Below are positions 42,982 through 53,400 of a DNA stretch of 64,000 nt, piece by piece. Every line of letters begins with the position of its first letter. Position 1 is the stretch's first letter. Origin of the DNA: Loktanella sp. DSM 29012 (GTDB taxonomy: Bacteria > Pseudomonadota > Alphaproteobacteria > Rhodobacterales > Rhodobacteraceae); NCBI RefSeq assembly GCF_900110705.1, contig NZ_FOEJ01000002.1:310001-374000 (forward strand), in the 5' to 3' direction. The position numbers and the translations under genes are program-made. The notes beneath the pieces are model-generated. The model did no database searches and had not been told where the DNA came from. It saw nothing but the letters and a program-made list of their open reading frames with translations.

Positions 42982-43716
42982 TCAGTCCGTTGTCCCGTGA
43001 TGGTGGTGGTGATGATGGTGATCATGATCGTGGCGATAAAGCGCGAGCGCGCCACCGGTGCCTGTCCCGAACAATTCGCGATAGGCCGGTGCGGCGGAAA
43101 CGACCTCGGGCGTGCCTTCGCAACAGATATGACCGTTCAGGCAGATCACCCGGTCAGACGCGCTCATGACCACGTGCAGTTCATGACTGACCATCAGCAC
43201 GGCACAGCCCAGGTCCGCCCGCACATCCTCGATCAGGCGATAGAATTGCGCGGCCCCCGGCTGGTCGAGGCCTTGTGTCGCCTCGTCCAAGATCAAAAGT
43301 TGCGGTGCGTTCAGGATCGCGCGGGCCAAGAGGACACGCTGAAACTGCCCGCCTGACAGATCGGCCATCTGACGGTTGGCCACATGGGCGACACCGGTGC
43401 GCGTCAGTGCCGTTTCCGCCTGCGCGCGCGACACCCGGCGCGGCAGATCCAGAAACCGGCGGGCGGTCAGCGGCAAGGTGGCATCGATTGACAGTTTCTG
43501 CGGCACATACCCGATGCGCAGGCCCGCCTCACGCAGGATGCGCCCGCTGTCAGGGCGCAAGGCACCAATCAGACTGCGCAAAAGCGTCGATTTGCCCGAC
43601 CCGTTGGGCCCGACGATCGTCACGATTTCACCCGCCGCAATCGACAGGCTGACATCCTGCAGGATCGCCGTCGTCCCGTAAGAGACGCGCAGGTTTTCCG
43701 CAGACAGCAGCGTCAT
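42982..43716 (-). CDS. znuC: Zinc ABC transporter ATP-binding protein ZnuC
   Basis: A 244-residue ATPase with Walker A GPNGSGKST, signature LSGGQFQRVLLAR and Walker B LLILDEATQGLD. The C-terminus is a histidine tail (RHDHDHHHHHHHHGTTD) that probably binds zinc in the cytoplasm. The ATG at 43716 overlaps the zur stop (ATGA); in-frame starts further upstream fall inside zur. It works with ZnuB and the divergently encoded ZnuA. Confidence 0.95.
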   Translation of the reverse strand: MTLLSAENLRVSYGTTAILQDVSLSIAAGEIVTIVGPNGSGKSTLLRSLIGALRPDSGRILREAGLRIGYVPQKLSIDATLPLTARRFLDLPRRVSRAQAETALTRTGVAHVANRQMADLSGGQFQRVLLARAILNAPQLLILDEATQGLDQPGAAQFYRLIEDVRADLGCAVLMVSHELHVVMSASDRVICLNGHICCEGTPEVVSAAPAYRELFGTGTGGALALYRHDHDHHHHHHHHGTTD

Positions 43717-44165
43717 GCCGGCACCTGACATTTCGGGCACAGGCCCTCTGCTTCGATCACCGTGCGTTCGATGGCAAATCCGCTGTCATCGGCCATACGG
43801 TCCAGGGTCGCAGGCGATGCCGCCTCGGCCACGGTGCGACAGGACCGGCAGATCATGAACGCCGGATCATGTTCGGCCCCCGGTCGCGCACAAGCGACAA
43901 AGGCATTGAGCCGTTCGATCCGGTGGGCAAGGCCATTATCCACCAGAAACGACAACGCGCGGTAGGCGATGGGTGGCTGGTCGCCCAAGCCTTCGTCCCG
44001 CAGCCGGGACAGAACGTCATAGGCCCCCATCGCAGTATGGCTTTCCAGCAGGATCTCCAGCACGCGACGGCGCACCGGAGTCAGGCGGATATCGGCAGCC
44101 TCGGCCTGCGCGATTGCACCGCTGACACAGGCGCTGTGATCGTGGGGATCGAAACCGCTGCTCAT
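43713..44165 (-). CDS. zur: Fur-family zinc uptake regulator Zur
   Basis: A 150-residue Fur-family repressor. The winged helix covers LTPVRRRVLEILLESHTAMG and PPIAYRALSFLVDNGLAHRI. The dimer/zinc domain has CRSC and CPKC pairs forming the structural zinc site. It is translated with znuC (ATGA overlap) and faces znuA across a palindrome, as is typical for Zur. The ATG at 44165 is chosen; an upstream in-frame start would cover the operator. Confidence 0.93.
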   Translation of the reverse strand: MSSGFDPHDHSACVSGAIAQAEAADIRLTPVRRRVLEILLESHTAMGAYDVLSRLRDEGLGDQPPIAYRALSFLVDNGLAHRIERLNAFVACARPGAEHDPAFMICRSCRTVAEAASPATLDRMADDSGFAIERTVIEAEGLCPKCQVPA

Positions 44166-44182
44166 GAAATGTCCACTTGTTA

Positions 44183-44192
44183 TGTTATAACA
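44183..44192. promoter_or_regulatory. Putative Zur operator in the zur-znuA intergenic region
   Basis: TGTTATAACA is a perfect 10-base palindrome, set in an AT-rich stretch that contrasts with the high-GC surroundings. Zur boxes in proteobacteria have a GTTATA/TATAAC core. It is 17 bases before the zur ATG and 45 before the znuA ATG, so one site could control both transcripts. Confidence 0.7.
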
Positions 44193-44237
44193 ATACATTT
44201 ATAGCCCCACCCGAAACCAATCACAAGGGGACTCTCC

Positions 44238-45260
44238 ATGCTGCGTCTGACCACCACAACAGCCCTCGTCATGCTATCCACCACCGCGATGGCCGAGGTG
44301 CCGCGTGTTTTGACGGATATTGCGCCGATCCATAGCCTTGTGGCGCAGGTGATGGGCGATCTGGGCGCACCGGACCTGTTGGTGCCCGCGGGTGGTGATG
44401 CGCACCACATGGCGCTGCGCCCGTCCGATGCACGCCTGCTGGATCAGGCGCAGGTGGTGGTTTGGGTCGGCGAAAGCCTGACACCCTGGCTGGACGAGCC
44501 GCTGCGCACGCTCGCGCCCACAGCCGCGACGCTGACCCTGCAAGAGGTCGCTGGCTGGACCCCGCGGATGTATCCCGACGCAGATGATCATACGGGTCAT
44601 GAAGGACATGAAGACCATGCGGATCACGACGATCATGCGGATCATGACGATCATACGAATCACGATCACGATCACGATCATGAACATGATCACGCTGGTG
44701 ACGATCACACAGGCCATGACGACCACGCAGGTCACGCGCACACAGGGCTGGACCCGCATGCCTGGATCGACCCGGTCGCGGCCAAGGTCTGGGTGGGCGC
44801 GATCCGCGATACGCTGACCGCGACCGACCCCGACAATGCAGCCACCTATGCCGCCAATGCCGCAGGCACGATGCAGCGTCTGGATACGCTGACCGACCAG
44901 CTGACAACGACGCTGGCCGGCGTGCCTGCTGGCAGCTGGCTGGCACCCCATGACGCCTTTGGTTATTTCGAAGACCGGTTCACGGTGCCCTCTGCCGGGG
45001 CCGTGGCCGACAGCGAAGCGGTGGCCCCCGGTGCCGCAGGCCTGTCAGACCTGCGCGAACGGGTATCCGGCGGCAATGTCAGCTGCGTGCTGTTCGAGGT
45101 GAACACCGCCGACGATCTGGCCCGCACCCTGACCGACGGAACCACGGCCAAGACAGCAGCGATCAGCGTGGCAGGTGCAGGGCTGGAACCGGGTCCCGCA
45201 CTTTATGCTACGCTTCTGACCAGTATTGCGGACACGCTGGTGGATTGCACGGCGTCCTAA
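44238..45260 (+). CDS. znuA: Zinc ABC transporter substrate-binding protein ZnuA
   Basis: A 340-residue periplasmic zinc-binding protein with signal peptide (TTTALVMLSTTAMA). Metal ligands are expected from DAHHMALRPSDA, HAWIDPVAAKVW and the later APHDAFGYFEDRF. Between residues about 114 and 171 is a loop with 19 histidines alternating with Asp and Glu, far longer than in Mn-binding homologues and typical of ZnuA. It is divergent from zur. Its TAA overlaps the convergent gene's TAG in CTAA. Confidence 0.96.
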   Translation: MLRLTTTTALVMLSTTAMAEVPRVLTDIAPIHSLVAQVMGDLGAPDLLVPAGGDAHHMALRPSDARLLDQAQVVVWVGESLTPWLDEPLRTLAPTAATLTLQEVAGWTPRMYPDADDHTGHEGHEDHADHDDHADHDDHTNHDHDHDHEHDHAGDDHTGHDDHAGHAHTGLDPHAWIDPVAAKVWVGAIRDTLTATDPDNAATYAANAAGTMQRLDTLTDQLTTTLAGVPAGSWLAPHDAFGYFEDRFTVPSAGAVADSEAVAPGAAGLSDLRERVSGGNVSCVLFEVNTADDLARTLTDGTTAKTAAISVAGAGLEPGPALYATLLTSIADTLVDCTAS

Positions 45261-46234
45261 CTGCCGAACAGCCCGGTCAGCGCCCGTTGCACCAGACCGG
45301 TGACGGACGGGCGCTTGACCGCCTGAAACGGCAGCGGACGGCAGACTTCGATCGCGGCGACGCCCACACGGGCCGTCAGCGCGCCGTTCACGATCCCCTC
45401 GCCGAACCGGCGCGATACCTTGGAGAGCAGACCGCCGCCCGCGACGGACCCGATCAGATCGTCGCCCACGGCCACCGCCCCGGTTGCCACCAGATGCGAC
45501 AGCACCGTGCGCACTAGCCGCAGACTGCCCAAGGTGCCCGACCGGCCCCCATAGATTTCGGCAATCCGCCGGATCATGCGGATATTTGCCGTCAATGCCG
45601 TAAAGACATCCGCCAGTGCCAGGGGCACGACTGCCGTCACCAGCGCCACTTGCCGGGCAGCGGCCTGCACCTCGGCCACGGCGCGCGCGTCCAGCGGGAC
45701 CAGCAGACTGCGTTCGGCCAGGTCCAGCAATCCGTCGGCATCCATCAGCTCTGGCGCGCGGTCGGCCAGTTGCGCCCGCCCCCAGCTGGTATCGTCGCGC
45801 CCGGCATAAAGTGCGGTCAGTTGGTCCACTACCTTGCGCGCAGCCTTCAGATCGTGGCCAGCGTGGGCCTGTGCGGCATCGGCCTGCACGCGATCGATAC
45901 GGCGCAAACGGCTGAATGCCGACAACTCGCGGATCACGACGGCCAGACAGACGCAGACGAACAGAATCAGCAGCCCGGTGAACACCATGCCAAGGATCGG
46001 ATGCGCCGCGACCAGCCCCGTGACGTAATTCCACGCCGCAAGCGAGATGATGAAACCGAAAATCACCAGCAGCAGCGACCAGAACCAGCGCGCCAGCGGG
46101 TTGGGCTTGCGCGTGCCCAGCGCTACCACGGATTGCATCGCGGCCCCCTGCGGCAGGTCATCCACGATGGCGGGCGCGGTCGCGGGCGTCTGGTCGGCGG
46201 GCCCGTCGAGGTCGATCAGCACGGGGCGTTTCAT
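45257..46234 (-). CDS. YcjF/TIGR01620-family membrane protein (DUF697)
   Basis: A 325-residue protein with two N-terminal membrane helices (FWSLLLVIFGFIISLAAW; ILGMVFTGLLILFVCVCLAV). A cytoplasmic coiled region and a C-terminal DUF697-type domain follow (DVFTALTANIRMIRRIAEIY, RTVLSHLVATGAVAVGDDLI). It is almost always encoded behind ycjX, as here, with a four-base overlap. Its role is unknown; in enterobacteria the pair belongs to stress-responsive envelope regulons. Confidence 0.88.
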   Translation of the reverse strand: MKRPVLIDLDGPADQTPATAPAIVDDLPQGAAMQSVVALGTRKPNPLARWFWSLLLVIFGFIISLAAWNYVTGLVAAHPILGMVFTGLLILFVCVCLAVVIRELSAFSRLRRIDRVQADAAQAHAGHDLKAARKVVDQLTALYAGRDDTSWGRAQLADRAPELMDADGLLDLAERSLLVPLDARAVAEVQAAARQVALVTAVVPLALADVFTALTANIRMIRRIAEIYGGRSGTLGSLRLVRTVLSHLVATGAVAVGDDLIGSVAGGGLLSKVSRRFGEGIVNGALTARVGVAAIEVCRPLPFQAVKRPSVTGLVQRALTGLFGS

Positions 46235-47655
46235 AGCCGGTCTCCGATCAAGAATTCGGCCGCCTTGTCCAGCCGGATATGCGGCGGCCCTTCGCCCGGT
46301 TTCAGCGTCAGATGCGATGGAGCAAAGCGCATGACCTTGTAGTCGCCCTCGCCCCAGTTTTCCGCACCCGACCTGGCCGGTGACAGCAGGTGTGCGGGAT
46401 CGGTCGGCAACAGGCCGGGATAGAACGCGGCCTCCTTGCCGCTGTCCAGCAGGCGTCCGCGCACCACGTCCAACGTGCCGCCATCGTGATCCACGGTCTG
46501 TTCGACCGTCGTGCGCAGCGCGGCAATCGACATCGCCTCGGTCCGCGCACCCGCGAAATCCGCCCGGTCCTGCGCGTCGCGCAGCAAGGCCTGCGTGATC
46601 GCGGTCAGCTGTGGATGCTGCGTGTGATGCAGGTGGTCTGCCTTGGTCGCGGCAAACAGGATGCGTTCCACGCGCCGCCCGTTAAAAATGCGACTGATAA
46701 AGCTGTTCCGCCCCGGATTGAACGCCGTCAGAATGTCGGCCATCGCACTGCGCAGGTCGTCCAGCGCACGCGGGCCAGCATTGATCGCCCCCAGCACGTC
46801 GACCAGAACGACCTGCCGGTCGATCTTGGCGAAATGATCGCGAAAGAACGGACGCACCACATGGCGTTTGTAGGATTCGAACCGGCGCTCGAATTCACGT
46901 GCCAGCGAACCGCGCGGCGCCACGCCATCCGGCAGCGGCGCAAAGGTCAGGACAGGACTGCCGGCCAGATCGCCGGGCAAGAGAAACCGACCCGGTGTGC
47001 AATCGGAATATCCCGCAGCCCGCGCCGCCTGCAGGTGCGCGGTATAGGCATCGGCCAGGGTGCGTGCTGTAGGCTCTTGCAGCTTTTGCGCAGGGTCGGC
47101 AGCGTCCAGCGCCGCCAGATAGGCATCACCCTTGGGCCGCCCCGGCGCGCGCGCCAGTGCCGCACGCGACCATGTGGCAAAGTCCTGATCCAGCAGCGCC
47201 AGATCCAGCAGCCATTCCCCAGGATAGTCGACGATATCCAGATGCACCGTGCGCGGCCCCTGCAACCCCGCCAACATGCCAGAGGGCTGCACCCGCAGCG
47301 ACAGGCGCAATTCAGAGATGTGCCGCGTGCCTTCGGGCCAATGCGGGTCCTGCCCCGTCAGGTTGCCAAGGTAGGTTTCGTAATCGAACCGTGGCAGGGT
47401 ATCGTCGGGCTGCGGCTGCAGATAGGCGGTCTGGATCGCGCCGCTGGCAGCGGCCCGCAGTTGCGGCATGCGGCCCCGGTTCATCAGGTTCGCAACCAGT
47501 GACGTGATGAACACCGTCTTGCCAGCGCGCGACAGCCCCGTGACGCCCAGCCGGATCACCGGATCGCTGAACGGTGCTGTCAATGGCCGGGTCACGGCCC
47601 CTGCCACATTGCCCACGCCACGCGCGATTTGATCGGTAAAGTCTGTCAGGCCCAC
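46231..47655 (-). CDS. YcjX-family P-loop NTPase
   Basis: A 474-residue protein of the DUF463/YcjX family. The N-terminal P-loop is GLSRAGKTVFITSL, with the switch-like DIVDYPGEWLLDLALL (DxxG-type, about residues 150-165), VLVDVLGAINAGP and FAATKADHLHHTQ (T/NKxD-type). It is therefore likely a GTPase-like regulator. It is co-translated with the downstream YcjF-like membrane protein, its probable partner at the inner membrane. Confidence 0.9.
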   Translation of the reverse strand: MGLTDFTDQIARGVGNVAGAVTRPLTAPFSDPVIRLGVTGLSRAGKTVFITSLVANLMNRGRMPQLRAAASGAIQTAYLQPQPDDTLPRFDYETYLGNLTGQDPHWPEGTRHISELRLSLRVQPSGMLAGLQGPRTVHLDIVDYPGEWLLDLALLDQDFATWSRAALARAPGRPKGDAYLAALDAADPAQKLQEPTARTLADAYTAHLQAARAAGYSDCTPGRFLLPGDLAGSPVLTFAPLPDGVAPRGSLAREFERRFESYKRHVVRPFFRDHFAKIDRQVVLVDVLGAINAGPRALDDLRSAMADILTAFNPGRNSFISRIFNGRRVERILFAATKADHLHHTQHPQLTAITQALLRDAQDRADFAGARTEAMSIAALRTTVEQTVDHDGGTLDVVRGRLLDSGKEAAFYPGLLPTDPAHLLSPARSGAENWGEGDYKVMRFAPSHLTLKPGEGPPHIRLDKAAEFLIGDRL

Positions 47656-47747
47656 GCGTATCCCCTCTTTGTCCGCTACAACTAGGGTCTTGCTGCGACG
47701 ATGGGTAGGGATTGATTTCGGCGCCCCCCGCTTTTACGACCCGTTTC

Positions 47748-48515
47748 ATGCCACGCTATGCCCTGAAAATCGAATACGACGGCACGCCCTTTTCGGGGTG
47801 GCAGCGTCAGGCTGACCAGCCGTCGGTGCAGGCCGCGATCGAGACGGCACTGGCGCGGCTGGAACCGGGTGATCACAGGATTGGTGCGGCGGGCCGGACC
47901 GACACCGGCGTGCACGCCACCGGGCAGATAGCTCACTGCGACCTGACCCGCGACTGGGACCCGTTCCGCCTGTCAGAGGCGCTGAACTACCACCTCAAGC
48001 CGCTGCCCGTTGCCGTTCTGGACTGCGCACAGGTTGCCGACGACTGGCACGCGCGTTTCAGTGCTGTCGAACGACGTTACCTGTTCAAGCTGGCGGCGCG
48101 GCGCGCGCCCCTGACCACGGATGCTGGCACGATGTGGCGCGTGACCCACCCACTCGACGCGGCCGCCATGCAGGCCGGGGCAGACCATCTGCTGGGACGG
48201 CATGATTTCACCACCTTTCGCGCGGCCCAGTGTCAGGCGGACAGCCCTGTGCGCACATTGGACGAATTGCGGATCGAGGAGCGTTACACCCATGCGGGTC
48301 AGCTGTTGCACATTCATGTGCGGGCCCGGTCGTTCCTGCATAATCAGGTGCGCAGCTTTGTCGGGACGCTCGAACGGGTGGGTGCCGGACAATGGCATCC
48401 CGACGATGTGAAAACCGCCCTTGGTGCGCGCGACCGCAGCGCCTGCGGCCCCGTATGCCCGCCATACGGGCTATATTTGGCGGGTGTGGGCTATCCAGAC
48501 GATCCCTTCGCCTGA
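47748..48515 (+). CDS. truA: tRNA pseudouridine(38-40) synthase TruA
   Basis: A 255-residue enzyme that isomerises uridines 38-40 in the tRNA anticodon stem-loop. The start [20 protein letters not shown] is typical and the catalytic aspartate is D52 in [24 protein letters not shown] and [18 protein letters not shown] follow. The ATG at 47748 matches family length. It is divergent from the ycjX gene. Confidence 0.97.
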   Translation: MPRYALKIEYDGTPFSGWQRQADQPSVQAAIETALARLEPGDHRIGAAGRTDTGVHATGQIAHCDLTRDWDPFRLSEALNYHLKPLPVAVLDCAQVADDWHARFSAVERRYLFKLAARRAPLTTDAGTMWRVTHPLDAAAMQAGADHLLGRHDFTTFRAAQCQADSPVRTLDELRIEERYTHAGQLLHIHVRARSFLHNQVRSFVGTLERVGAGQWHPDDVKTALGARDRSACGPVCPPYGLYLAGVGYPDDPFA

Positions 48516-48646
48516 CCGAGCGCGTCCCTACCCCGGCGGGTCACGGCCAATTGCGCGATGATTCGCGAAAACGGGCACAGCTGTTATTTGCGTTTGTTCC
48601 GGGATGCTTTAGATGTTCATCTGAACTGGGGATGCGGGCGATTTTG

Positions 48647-50449
48647 ATGAATAAACTGGTTTTAGGGGCCACCGGACTGTTGGCGTTGGCAAGTGGGGCC
48701 GTTCAGGCCCAGACGATCACGCTGAATGCGCCGGGTGCGGATGACGACCTGACCAGCCTGCTGCGCGATGCGTCACTGTCGGTTTCCATCAATGCCGACG
48801 AAGAGGCTGACAAAGCCCCGCAGGATTACGTCGCCGCCGCGCGTGCCGACTATCGCCGCTTGCTGACCGCGCTTTATGCCGCGGGCTATTACAGCCCGGT
48901 GATTTCCATTCAGGTCAACGGGTCCGAGGCGGCAGGCATCCCGCCACTGGACAGCCCGCAGGTCATCGACACGGTGACACTAAACGTCCAGCCCGGTCCG
49001 CTGTTCACATTTGGCCGGGCCGACATCACCCCTGTCGCCCCCGGCACCGAACTGCCCGAAGGCTATGCCGTCGGTGCGGATGCCAAGGCCGATGTGATCA
49101 GGCAAGCCGCCAGCGTCGCACGCACCCGTTGGCAGGAACTGGGCTATGCCAAGGTGCAGGTCGCGGACCAACAGATCATTGCGCAGCACAGCGACAACCT
49201 GCTGGCCGCCGATGTCACGCTGGATACGGGTCCGCAGCTGACCTTTGGCCCGCTGATCGTCACCGGCAACGCCGATGTGCGCACCGCGGCGATCCAGCGG
49301 ATCGCAGGATTGCCCACGGGCGAGGTCTATTCCCCCGACGCGCTGACGGCCGCTGCCAACCGTTTGCGCCGCACGGGCGCCTTTGATTCCGTTGCACTGA
49401 CCGAAGCCGACGACATCGCAGCCGGCGATACGTTGCCCATCACTGCAACCATCGCAGAGAGCCTGCCACGGCGGATCGGTTTCGGTCTTGAACTGTCATC
49501 GGTCGAAGGCGTGCGGGTTTCGACGTTCTGGATTCACCGCAACGCCTTTGGCGGGGCAGAGAATTTCCGCATCGATGGCGAGGTGGCCGGGATCGGTGGG
49601 ACAACCGGCGGGACGGACTACACGCTGTCGACCGCGCTCAAGGTGCCCGCGATCTATGGCCCGCAGACGGATTTCACATTCACCACCGCGATCAGCCGCG
49701 AAGACGAGCCTGAATTCCTGATCGACAAATTCTCGACCGAGGCGCTGGTGACACGGCTGATTACCGAGGATCTGGAAATCGAAGGGGGTCTGGGTCTCTT
49801 GCTGGCGCAAGAGGAAACGAATTTCGGCGACCGGGATTACCTGCTTTTGACTGCGCCGCTGGCCGCGACCTACGACAAGCGCAATAGCGAAACCAACGCC
49901 ACCTCTGGTTATTATATCAAGGCCTCGGCCACGCCGTTTCTCGCACTGGATGGTGGCGAGAGTGGCGCACGCGGGTTTCTGGACACACGCGGATACGTCA
50001 GCTTCGGTACCGACGATCGCTTTACCATCGCCGCACGGGCGCAGCTGGGCACCGTCATCGGGCCGGACATCGACCAGGCCCCGCAGGATTTCCTGTTCTA
50101 TTCAGGCGGCACCAGCACCGTGCGCGGTCAGGGCTATCAATCGCTGGGCGTGCCCCAGATTGTCGACGGCGAAACCGTCACGGTCGGGGGGAAATCCTTT
50201 GCCGGTGCGCAGATCGAGGCGCGCGTTGGCATCACCGAAGCAATCAGCGCCGTGGGGTTCTACGATTACGGCTATGTCGGTGCGGATTCCGCGCCGTTTC
50301 AGGACGGCGCGGATCAATCCGGCGTCGGGATCGGCATCCGCTACGACACCGGCATCGGCCCCATCCGCCTGGATATCGGCACACCAGCCAGCGGTGACGA
50401 TCAATTCAAGTCTGTCGAAGTCTACATCGGGATCGGGCAAGCGTTTTGA
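48647..50449 (+). CDS. tamA: Outer membrane translocation and assembly protein TamA
   Basis: A 600-residue Omp85-family protein. After a signal peptide (LVLGATGLLALASGAVQA) come POTRA-like domains (ADYRRLLTALYAAGYYSPVI, RTRWQELGYAKVQVADQQII, ANRLRRTGAFDSVALTE). A C-terminal 16-strand barrel follows from about residue 280, containing the conserved RGQGYQSLG lid-lock loop and ending in the aromatic GIGQAF. It works with TamB to insert outer membrane proteins. ATG 48632 is an alternative start. The stop overlaps the tamB start (TTGA). Confidence 0.93.
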   Translation: MNKLVLGATGLLALASGAVQAQTITLNAPGADDDLTSLLRDASLSVSINADEEADKAPQDYVAAARADYRRLLTALYAAGYYSPVISIQVNGSEAAGIPPLDSPQVIDTVTLNVQPGPLFTFGRADITPVAPGTELPEGYAVGADAKADVIRQAASVARTRWQELGYAKVQVADQQIIAQHSDNLLAADVTLDTGPQLTFGPLIVTGNADVRTAAIQRIAGLPTGEVYSPDALTAAANRLRRTGAFDSVALTEADDIAAGDTLPITATIAESLPRRIGFGLELSSVEGVRVSTFWIHRNAFGGAENFRIDGEVAGIGGTTGGTDYTLSTALKVPAIYGPQTDFTFTTAISREDEPEFLIDKFSTEALVTRLITEDLEIEGGLGLLLAQEETNFGDRDYLLLTAPLAATYDKRNSETNATSGYYIKASATPFLALDGGESGARGFLDTRGYVSFGTDDRFTIAARAQLGTVIGPDIDQAPQDFLFYSGGTSTVRGQGYQSLGVPQIVDGETVTVGGKSFAGAQIEARVGITEAISAVGFYDYGYVGADSAPFQDGADQSGVGIGIRYDTGIGPIRLDIGTPASGDDQFKSVEVYIGIGQAF

Positions 50450-53400
50450 AAAAGTATCTTGTATTTGCAACTCTCGCCGCCCTGCCCTTTGCCGCCACGG
50501 CCCAGGACGAAGAAGGCGAAGGTTACCTGACGCGCCTCATTCAGGACAATCTGTCGGGCGATGATCGTATCGTCGACATTCAGGGGTTCGAGGGCGCGCT
50601 GTCGTCCGAGGCAACGGTCGCCCGCATCACGGTCGCGGACAGCGACGGGGTTTGGCTGACACTTGAAGATGTCACTTTGGACTGGAACCGCAGCGCCCTG
50701 CTGCGCGGGCGCATCGACGTCCAGGAACTGAGCGCGGCCTTGATCCGGGTGGACCGCGCCCCGATCACACCCCCATCCGAAAACATCCCCGACGCCGAGG
50801 CGCAGCCATTTTCTCTGCCAGAGCTGCCCGTCTCGATTCAGTTGGATTCGCTCGACATCGCACGGATCGAACTGGGCGAACCCCTGATCGGTGAGGCGCT
50901 GGCCCTGTCGCTGACGGGGTCCGCGTCACTGGCAGGTGGCGAAGGGTCGGCCAATGTGACCGCAAACCGGCTGGACGGCCAGACCGGCATTTTCGACATT
51001 GCAGGATCTTATGACAACGAAACCCGAAATGTCGGCCTGAACCTGCGTGTCGAAGAAGGCGAGGACGGCCTGATCGCCACCCGGGCGGGCATCCCCGGTG
51101 CACCTTCCTTGTTGCTGACCCTTCAGGGCGATGCACCACTCAGCGCATTCGCAGCCGACCTGACGCTTGCCACATCCGGCCAGCCCCGGATCACCGGCAA
51201 TTTCGCGCTGGACCAGACCGATAGCCAGACAGGATTCGCGCTGAACATCGGCGGCGATGTGACGCCACTGCTGGCCCCCGATTATCAGGGGTTCTTTGGC
51301 ACGGATGTGGCACTGGTCGCGACTGGTGCGCAGGCTGATGACGGGTCGTTTTTTCTGTCCGACCTCGACCTGAGCGCGCAAAAGCTGAACCTGCAAGGCG
51401 AGGTGCGTGTCGATGCCGACGGCTGGGCCGAATTCATCGACCTGACCGGCACCGTGGCCGACACAACCGGCGACAGCGTTCTGCTGCCCATCGGCGGGCC
51501 GAAAACCTATGTCGACAACGTGGACCTGAGCATCCAGTTCGACCAAAGCCTGGGCGAGGACTGGACCGCCAGCTTTGACATCAACGGGTTCGACCGGCCC
51601 GGTCTGGGTATCGACGCGATCACGCTGGACGGCGGCGGCACGATCCGCGCCGAAAGTGCGGCTGACGCCGGTTTGTTCACCGCCGATCTGCAATACCGGG
51701 CTGACGGTGTGGAACTGGACGACGCAGGCGCGGCGCAGGCCTTTGGTGATGCGCTGACGGGACAGATCGTGGTCCTGCGCGATCCCACGGCACCGATCGA
51801 AATCCCGACGCTGACGCTGAACGGGCCGGGGATCGAACTGGATGCCCAGGCAACGATCGACACCAGTGGCGACACGCCTGTGATCAACACGCAGCTGAAT
51901 TTCGACGCCGATGCGATCCAGCGGTTTTCGACCCTCGCAGGACGCGATCTGGGGGGTGCGGCGCGCGCCACCATCACCGCCGTTCTACAACCGCTGGACG
52001 GCATGTTCGACATCAACATCGATGCAGCCACCGACGATCTGGCCGTCGATGTTGCGCAGCTTGACCCCATTCTGGCGGGCGAAGGCACCGTGCGCCTGTC
52101 TGCCGTGCGCGATACCGAAGGCACGCGCCTGCCCAACCTGCGGATCGAAACACCCGAGGCCCTGATTACAGGCCGCGCCAATCTGACCAGTGCTGTCAGC
52201 ACCGGCGATTTCGACGTGAGCCTCCGCAACCTTGGACTGGTTGTGGCCGGACTGGACGGACCCGCGAACGTCACCGGCACCGCCGATCGCGCAGCCGATG
52301 GCAATGTGACTTTTGACGTACAGGGACAGGTGCCCGAAACCACCTTTGCAGCGACAGGCACCGTCGCGCCATTCGAGGACACGCAGCGCGTCAACGCCGT
52401 GGTGAACCTGCAGGCGGACGATCTGTCGGTTTTCCGTCAGATCAGCAATCAGGACCTGTCGGGTGCCGTCGATCTGGCGGTCGACGCCAGCTTGCTTGCG
52501 GATCTGACGAACTACAGCGCGGATATCACCGGCAGCATGCAGGACGTGCAGACCGGGTTCGATCAGGTTGACCCGCTGCTGGTCGGCGCAGGCAGTCTGC
52601 GTGGCACGGTCGGATATACCGGTGACGCGACATACCGGGTCCAGGATCTGAACCTGCAGACGCCGCAACTGTCGCTGACCGGCGACGCGCTGGGTGGCCT
52701 GACCGGCCCGGCCGAGGCCGATATCGCCCTGCGCCTGACCGACGTGGGTCTGGTCGTCGACGGTCTGGCGGGCCCGCTGGCCGCCACCATCACCGGCAAT
52801 CGCGACGCAAGCGAGGTGGCGAACCTGATCCTGCGGGCCCAAGGCCCCGGCGTCGATCTGGACGCTGATGTGCAGATTGCAGCTCCGCAGGACGACTACC
52901 GGATCGCCGGGCGCATCGCAGCAGAAGTGCCCGACCTCGCCCCCTACGCTGCCCTCGCGGGGCAGGATGCGATTTCAGGTGGGATTGATCTGGTGGTGGA
53001 CGGCACGCTGTTGCCCGACCTCAGCGCCGTGGATGTGACGCTGAACGGGACCACGCAGGACATCACCGCCGGCATTGCACAGGTTGACCAACTGATGGCG
53101 GGTGCAGGCCGCATCAGCGGCGGGGTCGCACGGACAGGGCCGGACAGTTTTGCGTTGAACAACCTGGATGTGGCGACGCCACAATTCACCCTGTCCGGTA
53201 GCGGCAGCGGCGGCCTGACCGGCCCCTTGGACGCCGACATCACCGCGATCCTGCGGGATGCGGGCACGCTGGCACAGGGGCTGAATGGGGCGCTGACGCT
53301 GGATCTGACCGCGGACCGCGACAGCACCGGAACTGCACAGATCGACCTGACCGCCCGTGGCAGCGGCACCGATGTCGCGGTCGATGCCACCGTTGCACCG

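Noticed and set aside
44580-44750. Repetitive GATCAT/GATCAC-rich DNA that could look like a tandem repeat or CRISPR-like array
   Set aside because: It is in frame and encodes the ZnuA histidine-rich metal loop; units are irregular and there are no spacers.
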